Both the position numbers and the translations under genes were made by a program. Source: Eubacterium sp. (GTDB lineage: Bacteria; Bacillota; Clostridia; Lachnospirales; Lachnospiraceae). From it: a DNA stretch of 33,421 nucleotides. Below the pieces are notes generated by a model. It had not been told where the DNA came from and did not search any database. It saw only the letters and a program-made list of their open reading frames with translations. The stretch spans positions 1-33,421 of the forward strand of contig JAEFAB010000017.1 of NCBI GenBank assembly GCA_016292095.1, given 5' to 3'. Of this stretch, positions 1 through 7,861 are shown one piece after another (within the stretch, counting starts at the first letter, position 1; every line of letters starts with the position of its first letter).

Positions 1-104
1 ACGAAGTATGGTCATTCTCTAAACACTCATTTTAGATATTTATCCTGTCTACTTGACAGGGAGCATATCATGAACAAATGGAACATCCTCTTTTCTTCTA
101 TATA

Positions 105-1388
105 TTATTGCACTTCCTGAAAGGATACGGTAAATCTTGTTCCTACATCCTGTCGGGATAAAACATTGATGGTACCGTCATGGGCATCGATAATCCACTT
201 GGCAATGGATAGTCCCAAACCGGAACCGCCGGTGTTTTCGTTTCGCACTTCGTCGGACCGGAAAAATCTCTCGAAAATGTGGGAGATATCCTGCCCGGTC
301 ATACCGATTCCTTCATCCTGGATGGTGTAAAGTACTTTTCCGTTTTCTTTCTGAACACCCAGTTTGATGGTACTTCCTTCTTCGGAATATTTAGCTGCAT
401 TTTGTACAAAGATCCGAATGGATTGTTTTACCATTGCTAAATCTCCGTTGATTATAAAGCGTTCACTGTAATCGGACGGGTCCTCTGAAATGCCCTTGAG
501 TACATAGGTGTGTGTCTCGTCAATCATAAGGGACTCTTCCCAAACTTCCCGAAGGACATCTCCTAAATCAAAGTTCGTGCGGTTCAGTGTATTTCTTCCG
601 CTGTCGCCTCTTGCCAAAAACAGCAATTGTTCAATGAGTTCTTTCATATGCTCGGATTCATTTTTCAAGGCAGTGATGGATTCTTCCAGCACTTCGGGAT
701 CTTCTTTTCCCCAACGATCCAACATATTGACGTAGCCCTGAATGACTGCAATCGGAGTACGCAACTCGTGAGAAGCGTCGGATACAAAACGCACCTGCTG
801 TTGTCTGCTTTCCTGCATTTTTGTAAGCAGGCTGTTCAGTGCAATTTCAATACTTTGCAATTCCCTGTCTCCGGTGACAATCTTTGGGGACTCAGGACTG
901 GCAGAAGAAATGGCATGTTCCAGATGTTCGTAGGAAATATTACCCATTGCCTCTGCTTTTACAGCCAGTTCATTGAGGGGGCGAAGTTTCTTTCGAATTC
1001 GTTTGGTATCGGAAACTCCGTTAATCAAGTCAAAGCATTGGAATAATATTAATAATATGAAGAGAGGAAGCACGTAATTATAAAATTCATAAAGCGGAAA
1101 GCGATATTCCTCTCCGTTTTCCAATCGAACCAGATAGGTAAATGATTTGTAATGATATCCTTCCCGGATGAAATCAACTTCCGTTCCGTTAACATAGTTC
1201 CAATCATTGCGAAGAGCTTCTTTAGGCAGCTCGCTGTTGCAATGCAAGACAAACAGACCAAACGTTGCCGTCAGAAGCAGTACATCCCATAGAAGAAAGT
1301 GCAGAAATCTTCGGGACCACATACTCCAACTGATTTTCCGGGCAATGGAAGTCGTTCTTTTATTATAGGTTGTTTTTTGTTTTTCCAA
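105..1388 (-). CDS. Membrane sensor histidine kinase
   Basis: A 427-aa sensor kinase that would phosphorylate the regulator encoded just upstream. Two membrane segments are visible (about residues 28-48 and 102-122) flanking a short extracytoplasmic loop of about 50 residues, too small for a PAS or Cache sensor domain. A HAMP-like linker follows, then the HisKA dimerisation helix with phospho-acceptor His207 in ASHELRTP, and a HATPase domain with N box (QNAAKY), G1 box (DEGIGM), F box (FERFFR) and G2 box (GGSGLGLS). All catalytic motifs look intact. It starts 16 bp after the regulator's stop, so the two are almost certainly co-transcribed. The signal cannot be told from the sequence; the small loop fits sensing of the envelope or a partner membrane protein, and the DUF4342 protein upstream is a candidate (inference). 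Confidence 0.95.
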   Translation of the reverse strand: MEKQKTTYNKRTTSIARKISWSMWSRRFLHFLLWDVLLLTATFGLFVLHCNSELPKEALRNDWNYVNGTEVDFIREGYHYKSFTYLVRLENGEEYRFPLYEFYNYVLPLFILLILFQCFDLINGVSDTKRIRKKLRPLNELAVKAEAMGNISYEHLEHAISSASPESPKIVTGDRELQSIEIALNSLLTKMQESRQQQVRFVSDASHELRTPIAVIQGYVNMLDRWGKEDPEVLEESITALKNESEHMKELIEQLLFLARGDSGRNTLNRTNFDLGDVLREVWEESLMIDETHTYVLKGISEDPSDYSERFIINGDLAMVKQSIRIFVQNAAKYSEEGSTIKLGVQKENGKVLYTIQDEGIGMTGQDISHIFERFFRSDEVRNENTGGSGLGLSIAKWIIDAHDGTINVLSRQDVGTRFTVSFQEVQ

Positions 1389-1404
1389 AATTTTCTCCTG
1401 TTTT

Positions 1405-2103
1405 CTATGAGTCTTTTATGACATAACCGACGCCTCGTACAGTATGAATCAGTTTAATGGAATATTTGTCGTCAATCTTGGTGCGCAAATATCTGACATA
1501 AACATCAATGACGTTTGTTTCTCCCACATAGTCATATCCACAAACCAGATCCATCAGTTTTTCGCGGTTCAGCACAATGTTTTTGTTTTCCATAAGAACA
1601 CGTAATAATTCAAATTCGCGATTGGTTAATTGCACAGGTTCTCCCCGGACCAGCACCTCGTGTCGTTCTTGATCCAGAGACACTTCACCGATTTTCAAAA
1701 CAGTGCCTTCCGGACGACTTTGTCGGGAAGCCTCTGAAAGTTTCTCTTTTCGCTTTAATGCTACACGGATTCTTGCCAACAATTCTTCAATGGCAAAAGG
1801 CTTGGTAATATAATCGTCAGCTCCTGCATCCAAGCCGGATACTTTGTCCATTACAGCATCCCTGGCAGTAAGCATGATGACAGGCGTATCCTTTTGTTGA
1901 CGGATACGCCTTAAAACCTCCAGACCATTTAACTGTGGTAGCATAATATCCAGAAGGATTAGGTCAAAGTCCTCTGCTAAAGCCAGATCCAATCCGGTCC
2001 GACCGTCAGAGACTTTTTGCACCTCGTTTCCTTCATGTTTTAATTCTAGTTCTATGAAACGGGCAATCTGCGCCTCGTCTTCAATAATCAGAATATTACT
2101 CAT
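1405..2103 (-). CDS. OmpR/PhoB-family response regulator
   Basis: A 232-aa two-domain response regulator. The receiver domain (about 1-120) has the acidic pocket Glu8/Asp9, phosphorylation site Asp52 in LLDIMLP, Thr79 and Lys101 in YITKPF. The C-terminal winged helix (about 135-230) has the usual LTNREFELL and VDVYVRYLRTKID segments of OmpR/PhoB proteins. It precedes the sensor kinase on the same strand. Regulators of this class bind tandem direct repeats with about 11-bp period, and four such repeats lie upstream of this operon at 2770-2811; a similar pair lies at 3019-3040 before the divergent protease gene. Regulation of its own operon, and possibly of the protease, is therefore plausible but inferred. 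Confidence 0.95.
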   Translation of the reverse strand: MSNILIIEDEAQIARFIELELKHEGNEVQKVSDGRTGLDLALAEDFDLILLDIMLPQLNGLEVLRRIRQQKDTPVIMLTARDAVMDKVSGLDAGADDYITKPFAIEELLARIRVALKRKEKLSEASRQSRPEGTVLKIGEVSLDQERHEVLVRGEPVQLTNREFELLRVLMENKNIVLNREKLMDLVCGYDYVGETNVIDVYVRYLRTKIDDKYSIKLIHTVRGVGYVIKDS

Positions 2104-2136
2104 TCTTACAATTCCCCTTTTCGTTATGGAAAGAAT

Positions 2137-2676
2137 TTACTTTTTTGTGTCTTTTGCTTCGTCAACGCTGTCCGCTGCTTTATCACACATTTCGTTGATG
2201 TTGATTGTTACGGAATCAATTCCTTCGAAATGATATCTGCAATTACAGAACAGACCAAGTACTAAAAGCGGTACGGTAACCCAGAAAGCGAAAATTAATG
2301 CAAGGGCCAGAATAAGAACCGGTACCTTGATGACTTGACGTTCTTTGTGGTGAATGATGAAAGAATTTTCAACGCTCTTTTTCAGGACTTTTCCACACCA
2401 ATCAAAGAACTTGTTCAGCACATCTCCGATAGAGGAACTGTTAACAGATTTCTCATATTCCTGCTGCGCTTTGGCAAAATCTTCTGTTGTACTGTCGGCT
2501 GCTTCCTTATGAGTTTCGTAGCGGGCACTTTGTTGGTCGTTAATCTTTCCGGCCTTTTCCAAATATACGATGGCATCCAGCATATCGTATTCATTGGCCT
2601 CCAATGCATCCTTGGCATCCGCGTAGCTGACGCCTGTTTTTTCTCTTAATTTTTCAACTTTTTCTAATTTATCCAT
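2137..2676 (-). CDS. DUF4342 membrane protein with UBA-like N-terminus
   Basis: A 179-aa protein of the DUF4342 type. Residues 1-45 form a UBA/EF-Ts-like helical domain (EKLREKTGVSYADAKDALEA). A charged linker follows, then one long hydrophobic segment at about 118-143 and an acidic tail. It is the first gene of a minus-strand set with the two-component regulator, whose start is 33 bp downstream. A ribosome binding site (AAAGGA) precedes the ATG. Molecular function is unknown for the family; the membrane anchor and position beside a sensor kinase suggest a link to envelope signalling (inference). Confidence 0.85.
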   Translation of the reverse strand: MDKLEKVEKLREKTGVSYADAKDALEANEYDMLDAIVYLEKAGKINDQQSARYETHKEAADSTTEDFAKAQQEYEKSVNSSSIGDVLNKFFDWCGKVLKKSVENSFIIHHKERQVIKVPVLILALALIFAFWVTVPLLVLGLFCNCRYHFEGIDSVTININEMCDKAADSVDEAKDTKK

Positions 2677-2769
2677 TTGTATACATCCTTTCTTCCAGCA
2701 ATTTTCGTTGCAATCTGTTTGAAGTCGAGCAACGTTTTCTCCTGCTGATGTGTATATCCTAACTTGCCA

Positions 2770-2811
2770 AGATTAATCTGACATTGAAAGAAGATTAAAA
2801 TTAGATTAAAA
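2770..2811 (-). promoter_or_regulatory. Four 11-bp-phased direct repeats, probable OmpR-type operator
   Basis: On the plus strand the 9-mers AGATTAATC (2770), ACATTGAAA (2781), AGATTAAAA (2792) and AGATTAAAA (2803) are spaced exactly 11 bp apart. OmpR/PhoB-class regulators bind tandem repeats with this period. A minus-strand TATAAT lies at 2821-2826 with only a weak -35, so the repeats would fall just downstream of the start site of the DUF4342-regulator-kinase transcript. That position fits autorepression or a second promoter. The repeats are seen; the binding protein is inferred. Confidence 0.6.
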
Positions 2812-3063
2812 TGTGGTTTCATTATACCATAAGATTTCTAATTTTTTTACTTTTGTATAGGAACCGTAAGGAGGGATCATGGAATAAGAAGTTTTACAAT
2901 AAAACAGTTTTTATGAAAAGTACGACATTTTCATTAATTAGAAAACCTAGGAAATAAGCATTTTTGCTGAAAAATAAAAAACTAACACCATAATAAAAAA
3001 AGCGGTATATTAAAAACATTTCAATCGTATTAAAATCGTGATGATTGAAAAGGGTTTAGATTA

Positions 3064-3112
3064 AATGAACTTTTGAGACTGGCAAGTGGCCTTTCCCAAA
3101 GGTTCATTTTTT
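3064..3112 (+). terminator. Terminator-like hairpin in the protease leader
   Basis: AATGAACTTTTG (3064-3075) pairs with CAAAGGTTCATT (3097-3108) as a 12-bp stem with one G-U pair, followed by a T run to 3112. It lies only 33 bp before the protease ATG, so it would either end an upstream transcript or act as an attenuator. No gene precedes it on this strand, which favours attenuation or a short leader RNA (inference). Confidence 0.6.
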
Positions 3113-3144
3113 CGTTCACGGAAAAGAGGAGAAGATAGACTAGT

Positions 3145-6100
3145 ATGTTGAAGAAAAAGAGTGAAAGATTTGCGGGCCTTTTTTTATGCGCTGCATTGGT
3201 GACCGGCTTAGTTGTTCCTTTTTGGGGGGAAACAAAGCAGGCGGTTCCGGTTGAGGGGGAGACTCAACTGAAATCCTATGAAATTAGTGATAAGGATTTG
3301 GCAAAAATTGTTAATCTTGCAGACAAAGATGGAGAAAAAGCAGCAAAGAATGTGAATCAGCTGCGGGGAAATGATTTTGAAGCAGCAGTAAACAAAGTCC
3401 TTTCTTCCTATTACAAGGGAGACAATATGGAAGAATTAAAAGACTTTGAAACTGCAATCGGCAAGGATGCCAAGGAAATTGTAAAGGGATATCGGGATGC
3501 CGCAAAAGAGCGTGCAGATGAGAAAAACTTGAAATACGAACCAAATGTTTCGCTTTTGACATTTGGCTCTGAGATGACTGAGACTGAAATTAAACGAGTG
3601 GTTGCGGACCAGTACGGAGAATGTTCTTACATTCATCAATGTCCGGACGACACCTATTTGGTTAAAGTCAAAACATGGGGAATGACTTCGGAAAAAGCAG
3701 CAGAAGCTTACGGAGAATATTCACAAACGAATTCTTCTGAAATCAACGGAAAAGTTGAGCAGACTGCAGAAGCATGGGATATGATTAATGATCCCTACCG
3801 CTATGATGAATACTATTTGAGTCATCTGAATGTTGGGGATGCTTGGTCTTATATCAACAGCAGAAGTCACTCAAAGGTCAAGGTTTGTATTGTTGACGGA
3901 ACCGGCGTTGATGTTAACGCAAACTCAGACTTAAAGAATATTTCCAATAAAAGTCAGTCCATTATTTATAATGAGGACAGCAGTTATTACCAAATGTCAA
4001 AAGCACCGGATTCCATTGCCGATGGAAACACGCATATGACAAACTGTGCGGGATTAATTGCTGCGGAATCCAACAACGGCGTTAAGGTTGCGGGGGTGGC
4101 AGCAGGAACCGACAACAGTATTGTTGATTTGGTTAATGTCGCAATTCCGTTATACGTAGATAAAATGGCCTTAGCAGTGGACTATGCAAATGGCATTGGA
4201 GCGAAGGTTATTAACTTTAGTTTATTTCATACAGGAACTTATACGGCAGAAGAACAGGCAATCAATCGTTTTACTGCAGCAGGCGGAACTGTTGTTGCCG
4301 GTGCCGGAAATAACGGAACGGATTTAGACGGTTATCCTTCCGATTATGGGAATGTTATTTCGATTATTGCAACCAATGAAGATAAAACAAGAAGAGGAAC
4401 CAGTAACTTTGGATGGGAGTGTGACTTCTGTGCTCCGGGTACCAATATTAGAGTATGCGGACCGGGAAACGGAGTCTCTATGTCAAACGGAACTTCTATG
4501 GCGTCGCCAATCGCTGTAGGTGCTGTTGCCATGATGTACAGTGTCAATCCAAATTTGAATAAAAATCAGGTTCATACAATTCTGAAAGAAACAGCCCAGG
4601 ATTTGGGTGATGCCGGAAGAGATTATTATTATGCATACGGTTTAATCAATGCCGGAGCAGCTGTGCGGAGAGCAGGTGGCGATACGGCTCAGCCGACTCA
4701 GCAACCAACCACTCAGCAATCAGCCAACGGACCGGAGGAAGTCTTTGGTCAGGTATTCAATAGTCCTGCAAACAACACCATTTCCGTTGTTTGGGGAAGC
4801 AATGACAGAATGCAGGCATTGGGTCAGGTTTACAACGTTTATGTTGACGGGCAGTTGAAGTTAAGTAGCGTAGGCTGTGCATATCATACTATTAGTGGAA
4901 TTCCTGCCGGAAAACATATCGTTAAAATTACTTCAGTTTATAATGGTAAGGAAACAAATGGTGTTAGTGGAGAAGTAATAGTTGGCGGAGAAGTTCCAAC
5001 AACACAGGCTCCTACAACAACAGTGGCAGCAAGCACGTTACCATCAGGATTTACAGCAGCCGGAGGAAACTGGACAGATTTGAATTATTGGTCTGTCTAC
5101 TTTGCATCAGGTTGGGGAAATAATCCAATCGGTGGTTACAAAAACGGAAATTCTTACGGTAACTTCAGCACTTATATCCAGTCAGGAGGAAAAGGTGTTG
5201 CATGGTCCGTTCAGATGAAAACAAAAGAAATTGCAGTTACTTCAGGAAAGAGTTATTCCTGCAAGATGAATGTTACAACAAATAAATCGGCAGAAAACAT
5301 TGTATTCAAAGATGAAAAAACTCAGTCGATTACAAATGTAAATCTCACAAGCGGAGCTAATGAAATTGTTCTGAATTTCACTTCTTCTGATGTGGCCCAG
5401 TTCTACTTTGATTTGGGAAGTGCACCGGATGACTTTAGAATGGACATCACGTCCTTTGAACTCATTAATAATGAGCCGGAAACAACCACACCAGAGCCTA
5501 CGACTCCGGAACCAACAACGGAAGAACCAACAACTCGAACTTTTGATGCTTACGAAGTAATCGAAGCAGAACATTTCGCAGAGAATCAGGGAGGTGTTAT
5601 TGATACCAACGCCAACGCCAGTAATGGCCAAAACATCGGGGGCATTTCCAACGGTGTTACCATGCGTTATGATCACGTAAACTTCTCTGAACCGGCAGGC
5701 GGTTTGTACCTTAATTATTCCAGCCCGACCGGTACGGCAATGGGAACTGTTGAGGTTTACGCAGATAATTTGACAAACAAAATTGGTACTATCGAATTAG
5801 AAAATAATGCCGCTAACTGGTCGCAGTACGGTAACATTACCGGAGAATTTGCTACCAATATCCCTAGTGGAGAACATACCGTTTATTTGAAATTTGTTAC
5901 GACAGGCTCCGCATATTATGTGGCAAACGTAGACTACTTCCGGTTTGTTAAAGCCGGTGATTTGATTCATCGAATTGACGGAGGTATTGAAATCAACGGC
6001 TATCAGATTAATTCCCGACGTGAAGGAATGCGAACGGTTTACTCTGTTGATTCAGAAATTAACGGAAAAGAAGTTATCGGCTCAGGCCTGATTTATTCGA

Positions 6101-6480
6101 TTTCAGAAAATGCTACAGAAAATGATTTGGTTGTAGGCAGCACAGATCCGTTCATTAAAAATTTTGATGCCATCGAGTCCAAGGCAAAGCTGTCCTATGT
6201 TCAGTCCGATTCAGACTTGGCTTCCAGCTATGCTATGATGATGAAGTTTGTGAAGCAGAAGCCTTTAGAATGGACCATTACCTGGAAAGTTCGCGCCTAC
6301 GCAAAGCTTTCCGACGGAAGCTACGTCTATTCCAAAATGGTAACCTACAAAATATTCGATGTAGCCGAAGACTTGTACCAGAACTGTAAAATGAGTGGTT
6401 CAGAGGCGCATGACTACCTGTATAACACAATATTAAAGCGCGTTAATCCTAATTACAAATTAGTCTATTATTTGGAATAA
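3145..6480 (+). CDS. Secreted S8 subtilase with carbohydrate-binding-type modules
   Basis: An 1111-aa secreted multidomain serine protease. Order: signal peptide (about 1-30), helical prodomain (about 35-210), S8 catalytic domain (about 225-510), Gln/Thr linker, an FN3-like module (about 531-614) also present twice in the second protease, a CBM4/9-like beta-sandwich (about 633-770), a Pro/Thr/Glu linker, a CBM6-like domain (about 801-938), and a C-terminal domain I do not recognise (about 939-1111). Candidate catalytic residues are Asp251, His297, oxyanion Asn389 and Ser451 in NGTSMASP. The Asp motif reads DGTG, one residue longer than the usual D-S/T-G, and the His motif is HMTNCAG rather than HGTHVAG, so activity may be altered. 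The ATG follows AGAGGAG. A strong terminator follows at 6494-6527. It is a paralogue of the gene at 14995. Confidence 0.9.
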   Translation: MLKKKSERFAGLFLCAALVTGLVVPFWGETKQAVPVEGETQLKSYEISDKDLAKIVNLADKDGEKAAKNVNQLRGNDFEAAVNKVLSSYYKGDNMEELKDFETAIGKDAKEIVKGYRDAAKERADEKNLKYEPNVSLLTFGSEMTETEIKRVVADQYGECSYIHQCPDDTYLVKVKTWGMTSEKAAEAYGEYSQTNSSEINGKVEQTAEAWDMINDPYRYDEYYLSHLNVGDAWSYINSRSHSKVKVCIVDGTGVDVNANSDLKNISNKSQSIIYNEDSSYYQMSKAPDSIADGNTHMTNCAGLIAAESNNGVKVAGVAAGTDNSIVDLVNVAIPLYVDKMALAVDYANGIGAKVINFSLFHTGTYTAEEQAINRFTAAGGTVVAGAGNNGTDLDGYPSDYGNVISIIATNEDKTRRGTSNFGWECDFCAPGTNIRVCGPGNGVSMSNGTSMASPIAVGAVAMMYSVNPNLNKNQVHTILKETAQDLGDAGRDYYYAYGLINAGAAVRRAGGDTAQPTQQPTTQQSANGPEEVFGQVFNSPANNTISVVWGSNDRMQALGQVYNVYVDGQLKLSSVGCAYHTISGIPAGKHIVKITSVYNGKETNGVSGEVIVGGEVPTTQAPTTTVAASTLPSGFTAAGGNWTDLNYWSVYFASGWGNNPIGGYKNGNSYGNFSTYIQSGGKGVAWSVQMKTKEIAVTSGKSYSCKMNVTTNKSAENIVFKDEKTQSITNVNLTSGANEIVLNFTSSDVAQFYFDLGSAPDDFRMDITSFELINNEPETTTPEPTTPEPTTEEPTTRTFDAYEVIEAEHFAENQGGVIDTNANASNGQNIGGISNGVTMRYDHVNFSEPAGGLYLNYSSPTGTAMGTVEVYADNLTNKIGTIELENNAANWSQYGNITGEFATNIPSGEHTVYLKFVTTGSAYYVANVDYFRFVKAGDLIHRIDGGIEINGYQINSRREGMRTVYSVDSEINGKEVIGSGLIYSISENATENDLVVGSTDPFIKNFDAIESKAKLSYVQSDSDLASSYAMMMKFVKQKPLEWTITWKVRAYAKLSDGSYVYSKMVTYKIFDVAEDLYQNCKMSGSEAHDYLYNTILKRVNPNYKLVYYLE

Positions 6481-6493
6481 TAGTTTCATACAA

Positions 6494-6527
6494 AAACCGC
6501 TTGCCCTAATGGGCGGGCGGTTTTTTT
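6494..6527 (+). terminator. Intrinsic terminator after subtilase 1
   Basis: AAACCGCTTGCCC (6494-6506), loop TAAT, and GGGCGGGCGGTTT (6511-6523) form a 13-bp stem with two G-U pairs, followed by a T run. An A run precedes the stem, so it could also work on the opposite strand. Confidence 0.9.
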
Positions 6528-6558
6528 GTATGGTTTGCAATGTCTTATATTGTATGTG

Positions 6559-6588
6559 TTGACGAAACGAGGCGCCTTGTGGTAATGT
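6559..6588 (+). promoter_or_regulatory. Possible promoter before the repeat array
   Basis: TTGACG (6559-6564), an 18-bp spacer, and TAATGT (6583-6588). The -35 is good and the -10 weak. It would transcribe the 63-bp repeats as a long leader into the gene at 6996. Confidence 0.35.
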
Positions 6589-6650
6589 AAAGGTAACGTA
6601 ATGTATGAATGAATACGCGGTAAACCATACAGATATAAAAAAGAATAATT

Positions 6651-6980
6651 ATGTGGTTGAGAAAGCCGGGGCGAAGCTGTAGACGTACAGTATGGATGAC
6701 AAAAATAGAATACATGTGGTTGAGAAAGTCAGGGCGAAGCTGTAGACGTACAGTATGGATGACAAAAATAGAATACATGTGGTTGAGAAAGCCGGGGCGA
6801 AGCCGTAGACGTACTGTATGGATGATGAAAATAGAATACATGTGGTTGAAAAAGCCGGGGCGAAGCTGTAGACGTACAGTATGGATGATGAAAATAGAAT
6901 ACATGTGGTTGAAAAAGCCGGGGCGAAGCTGTAGACGTACAGTATGGATGACAAAAATGAAATATTTGTGGTTGAACGAA
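6651..6980 (+). repeat. Tandem array of five 63-bp repeats plus a partial sixth
   Basis: Units begin at 6651, 6714, 6777, 6840 and 6903, each exactly 63 bp, with a degenerate partial copy from 6966. Each starts near ATGTGGTTGA and contains a G+C-rich core GGGGCGAAGC. A small inverted repeat follows, CTGTA-GACG-TACAG, intact in units 1, 2, 4 and 5; unit 3 carries two changes that break one pair. Copies differ at only a few positions, so the expansion looks recent. Because 63 is divisible by 3 the array is open in several frames on both strands; this is a consequence of the repeat and not evidence of coding. 63 bp is six turns of B-DNA, so the sites would lie on one face of the helix (inference). 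Confidence 0.95.
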
Positions 6981-6995
6981 AGCGAGGAAATAGAA

Positions 6996-7790
6996 ATGAA
7001 TAGTTGGGAGTATGAAATAGAAAAGAGAAAAGAAATGTTAGAGAAGATTAAAGAAGAAATAGAACAAAAGATTGACTTAAATACAGTCAATGATAGTGCG
7101 ATTAACGTAGTTGCAAGGCGAAATAGCTTACAATTTTTTGAAAAAAATCAAAAGGGCGTTTATTGTTACCTTCCATATTCAAAAAAAGATCAAGCAGTAG
7201 AAATTATACAGCAACAGTATTACAAGAAAATTTATAAAAGTGCAATGATGGAAGTGAAATTACTGGGGAAGTTACAATCCTTCCTGGAAAACAAGGCTGT
7301 AGAGAAAGTATATGAAAGCCTTGGAAAAGCCAAACAGAAAGTTGTAACGCCTATCGTACAGCCACAAGAAAAATTCATAGAAGCCTGGATTAGTGAAGAA
7401 TATACAGGAAAACCTTTTCCTGAAAACAGCCCGGAGTATTATACAGATCGAGGGGAAAGGGTGCGTTCAAAATCAGAAAAAATCATTGCGGACAAATTAT
7501 ATCGGGAAGGAATTTATTATCGATATGAGTATCCGTTGGAGTTGCCGGGATGGGGAGTCGTGTATCCGGACTTTACGATTTTGGATGTGGAAAATCGGAG
7601 GAATATTATATATGAGCACTTTGGAATGATGGATGATGAAAATTATGCCGGCAATGCAATAGCGAAAGTGCAGCGCTATGCGAGCGCAGGATATCATATA
7701 GGGGACAATTTCTTTATAACCATGGAGAGTTCAAGGAATCCATTAGACAGCAGAACGCTGGATGGGGTTGTGCAGCAACTAAAGTCTTAA
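6996..7790 (+). CDS. PD-(D/E)XK-like nuclease-fold protein, hypothetical
   Basis: A 264-aa protein read from the ATG preceded by GAGGAAA; the open frame continues upstream through the repeats without any ribosome binding site. The N-terminus is a charged coiled coil (about 3-30), the middle is helical, and residues from about 155 (RSKSEKIIADKLYREGI, then VYPDFTI and IYEHFGMMDD) match the layout of restriction-endonuclease-fold proteins in which PD is followed by a (Y/W)EHxG strand and then a Lys/Tyr helix. The usual ExK is EHF here, so catalysis is uncertain. I infer a nucleic-acid-related role but cannot name the substrate. The nearby tandem repeats may have a regulatory link. Confidence 0.7.
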   Translation: MNSWEYEIEKRKEMLEKIKEEIEQKIDLNTVNDSAINVVARRNSLQFFEKNQKGVYCYLPYSKKDQAVEIIQQQYYKKIYKSAMMEVKLLGKLQSFLENKAVEKVYESLGKAKQKVVTPIVQPQEKFIEAWISEEYTGKPFPENSPEYYTDRGERVRSKSEKIIADKLYREGIYYRYEYPLELPGWGVVYPDFTILDVENRRNIIYEHFGMMDDENYAGNAIAKVQRYASAGYHIGDNFFITMESSRNPLDSRTLDGVVQQLKS

Positions 7791-7861
7791 AGATAAAGCA
7801 GAAATGAGATTGAGAAAATATGTGGGATAAGATGTGTTACGATGGCTGTGGAGGTAAAAAA

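Larger units (their letters stand above)
2677..3144. other. 468-bp divergent intergenic region
   Basis: No supported gene. Besides the repeats at 2770-2811 it holds an AAGGAGGG at 2868-2875 followed by ATG GAA TAA (a two-codon ORF, probably chance), a short inverted repeat (ATGAAAA/TTTTCAT, 2913-2934), an 8-bp inverted repeat TTTCAATC/GATTGAAA (3019-3026/3043-3050), a direct repeat AATCGT at 3023 and 3034, and a terminator-like hairpin at 3064-3112. I could not place a convincing promoter for the protease gene. Confidence 0.6.

Noticed and set aside
45-62. Small hairpin CCTGTC/GACAGG after the sensor kinase
   Set aside because: Short stem without a T run on the kinase strand; not a convincing terminator.
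2868-2887. Strong Shine-Dalgarno followed by a two-codon ORF (ATG GAA TAA)
   Set aside because: Nothing else supports translation, and no mapped promoter is evident; probably chance in an A/G-rich stretch.
6651-6980. CRISPR array
   Set aside because: The whole 63-bp unit repeats; there are no unique spacers and no cas genes.
6651-6995. Reading the 63-bp repeats as a repeated peptide at the start of the nuclease-like protein
   Set aside because: Units of 63 bp keep any open frame open, several frames on both strands are open, and only the ATG at 6996 has a ribosome binding site.
6545-7090. Minus-strand ORF across the repeats
   Set aside because: It is open only because the repeat length is a multiple of three; it runs into the antisense of the real gene and has no ribosome binding site.
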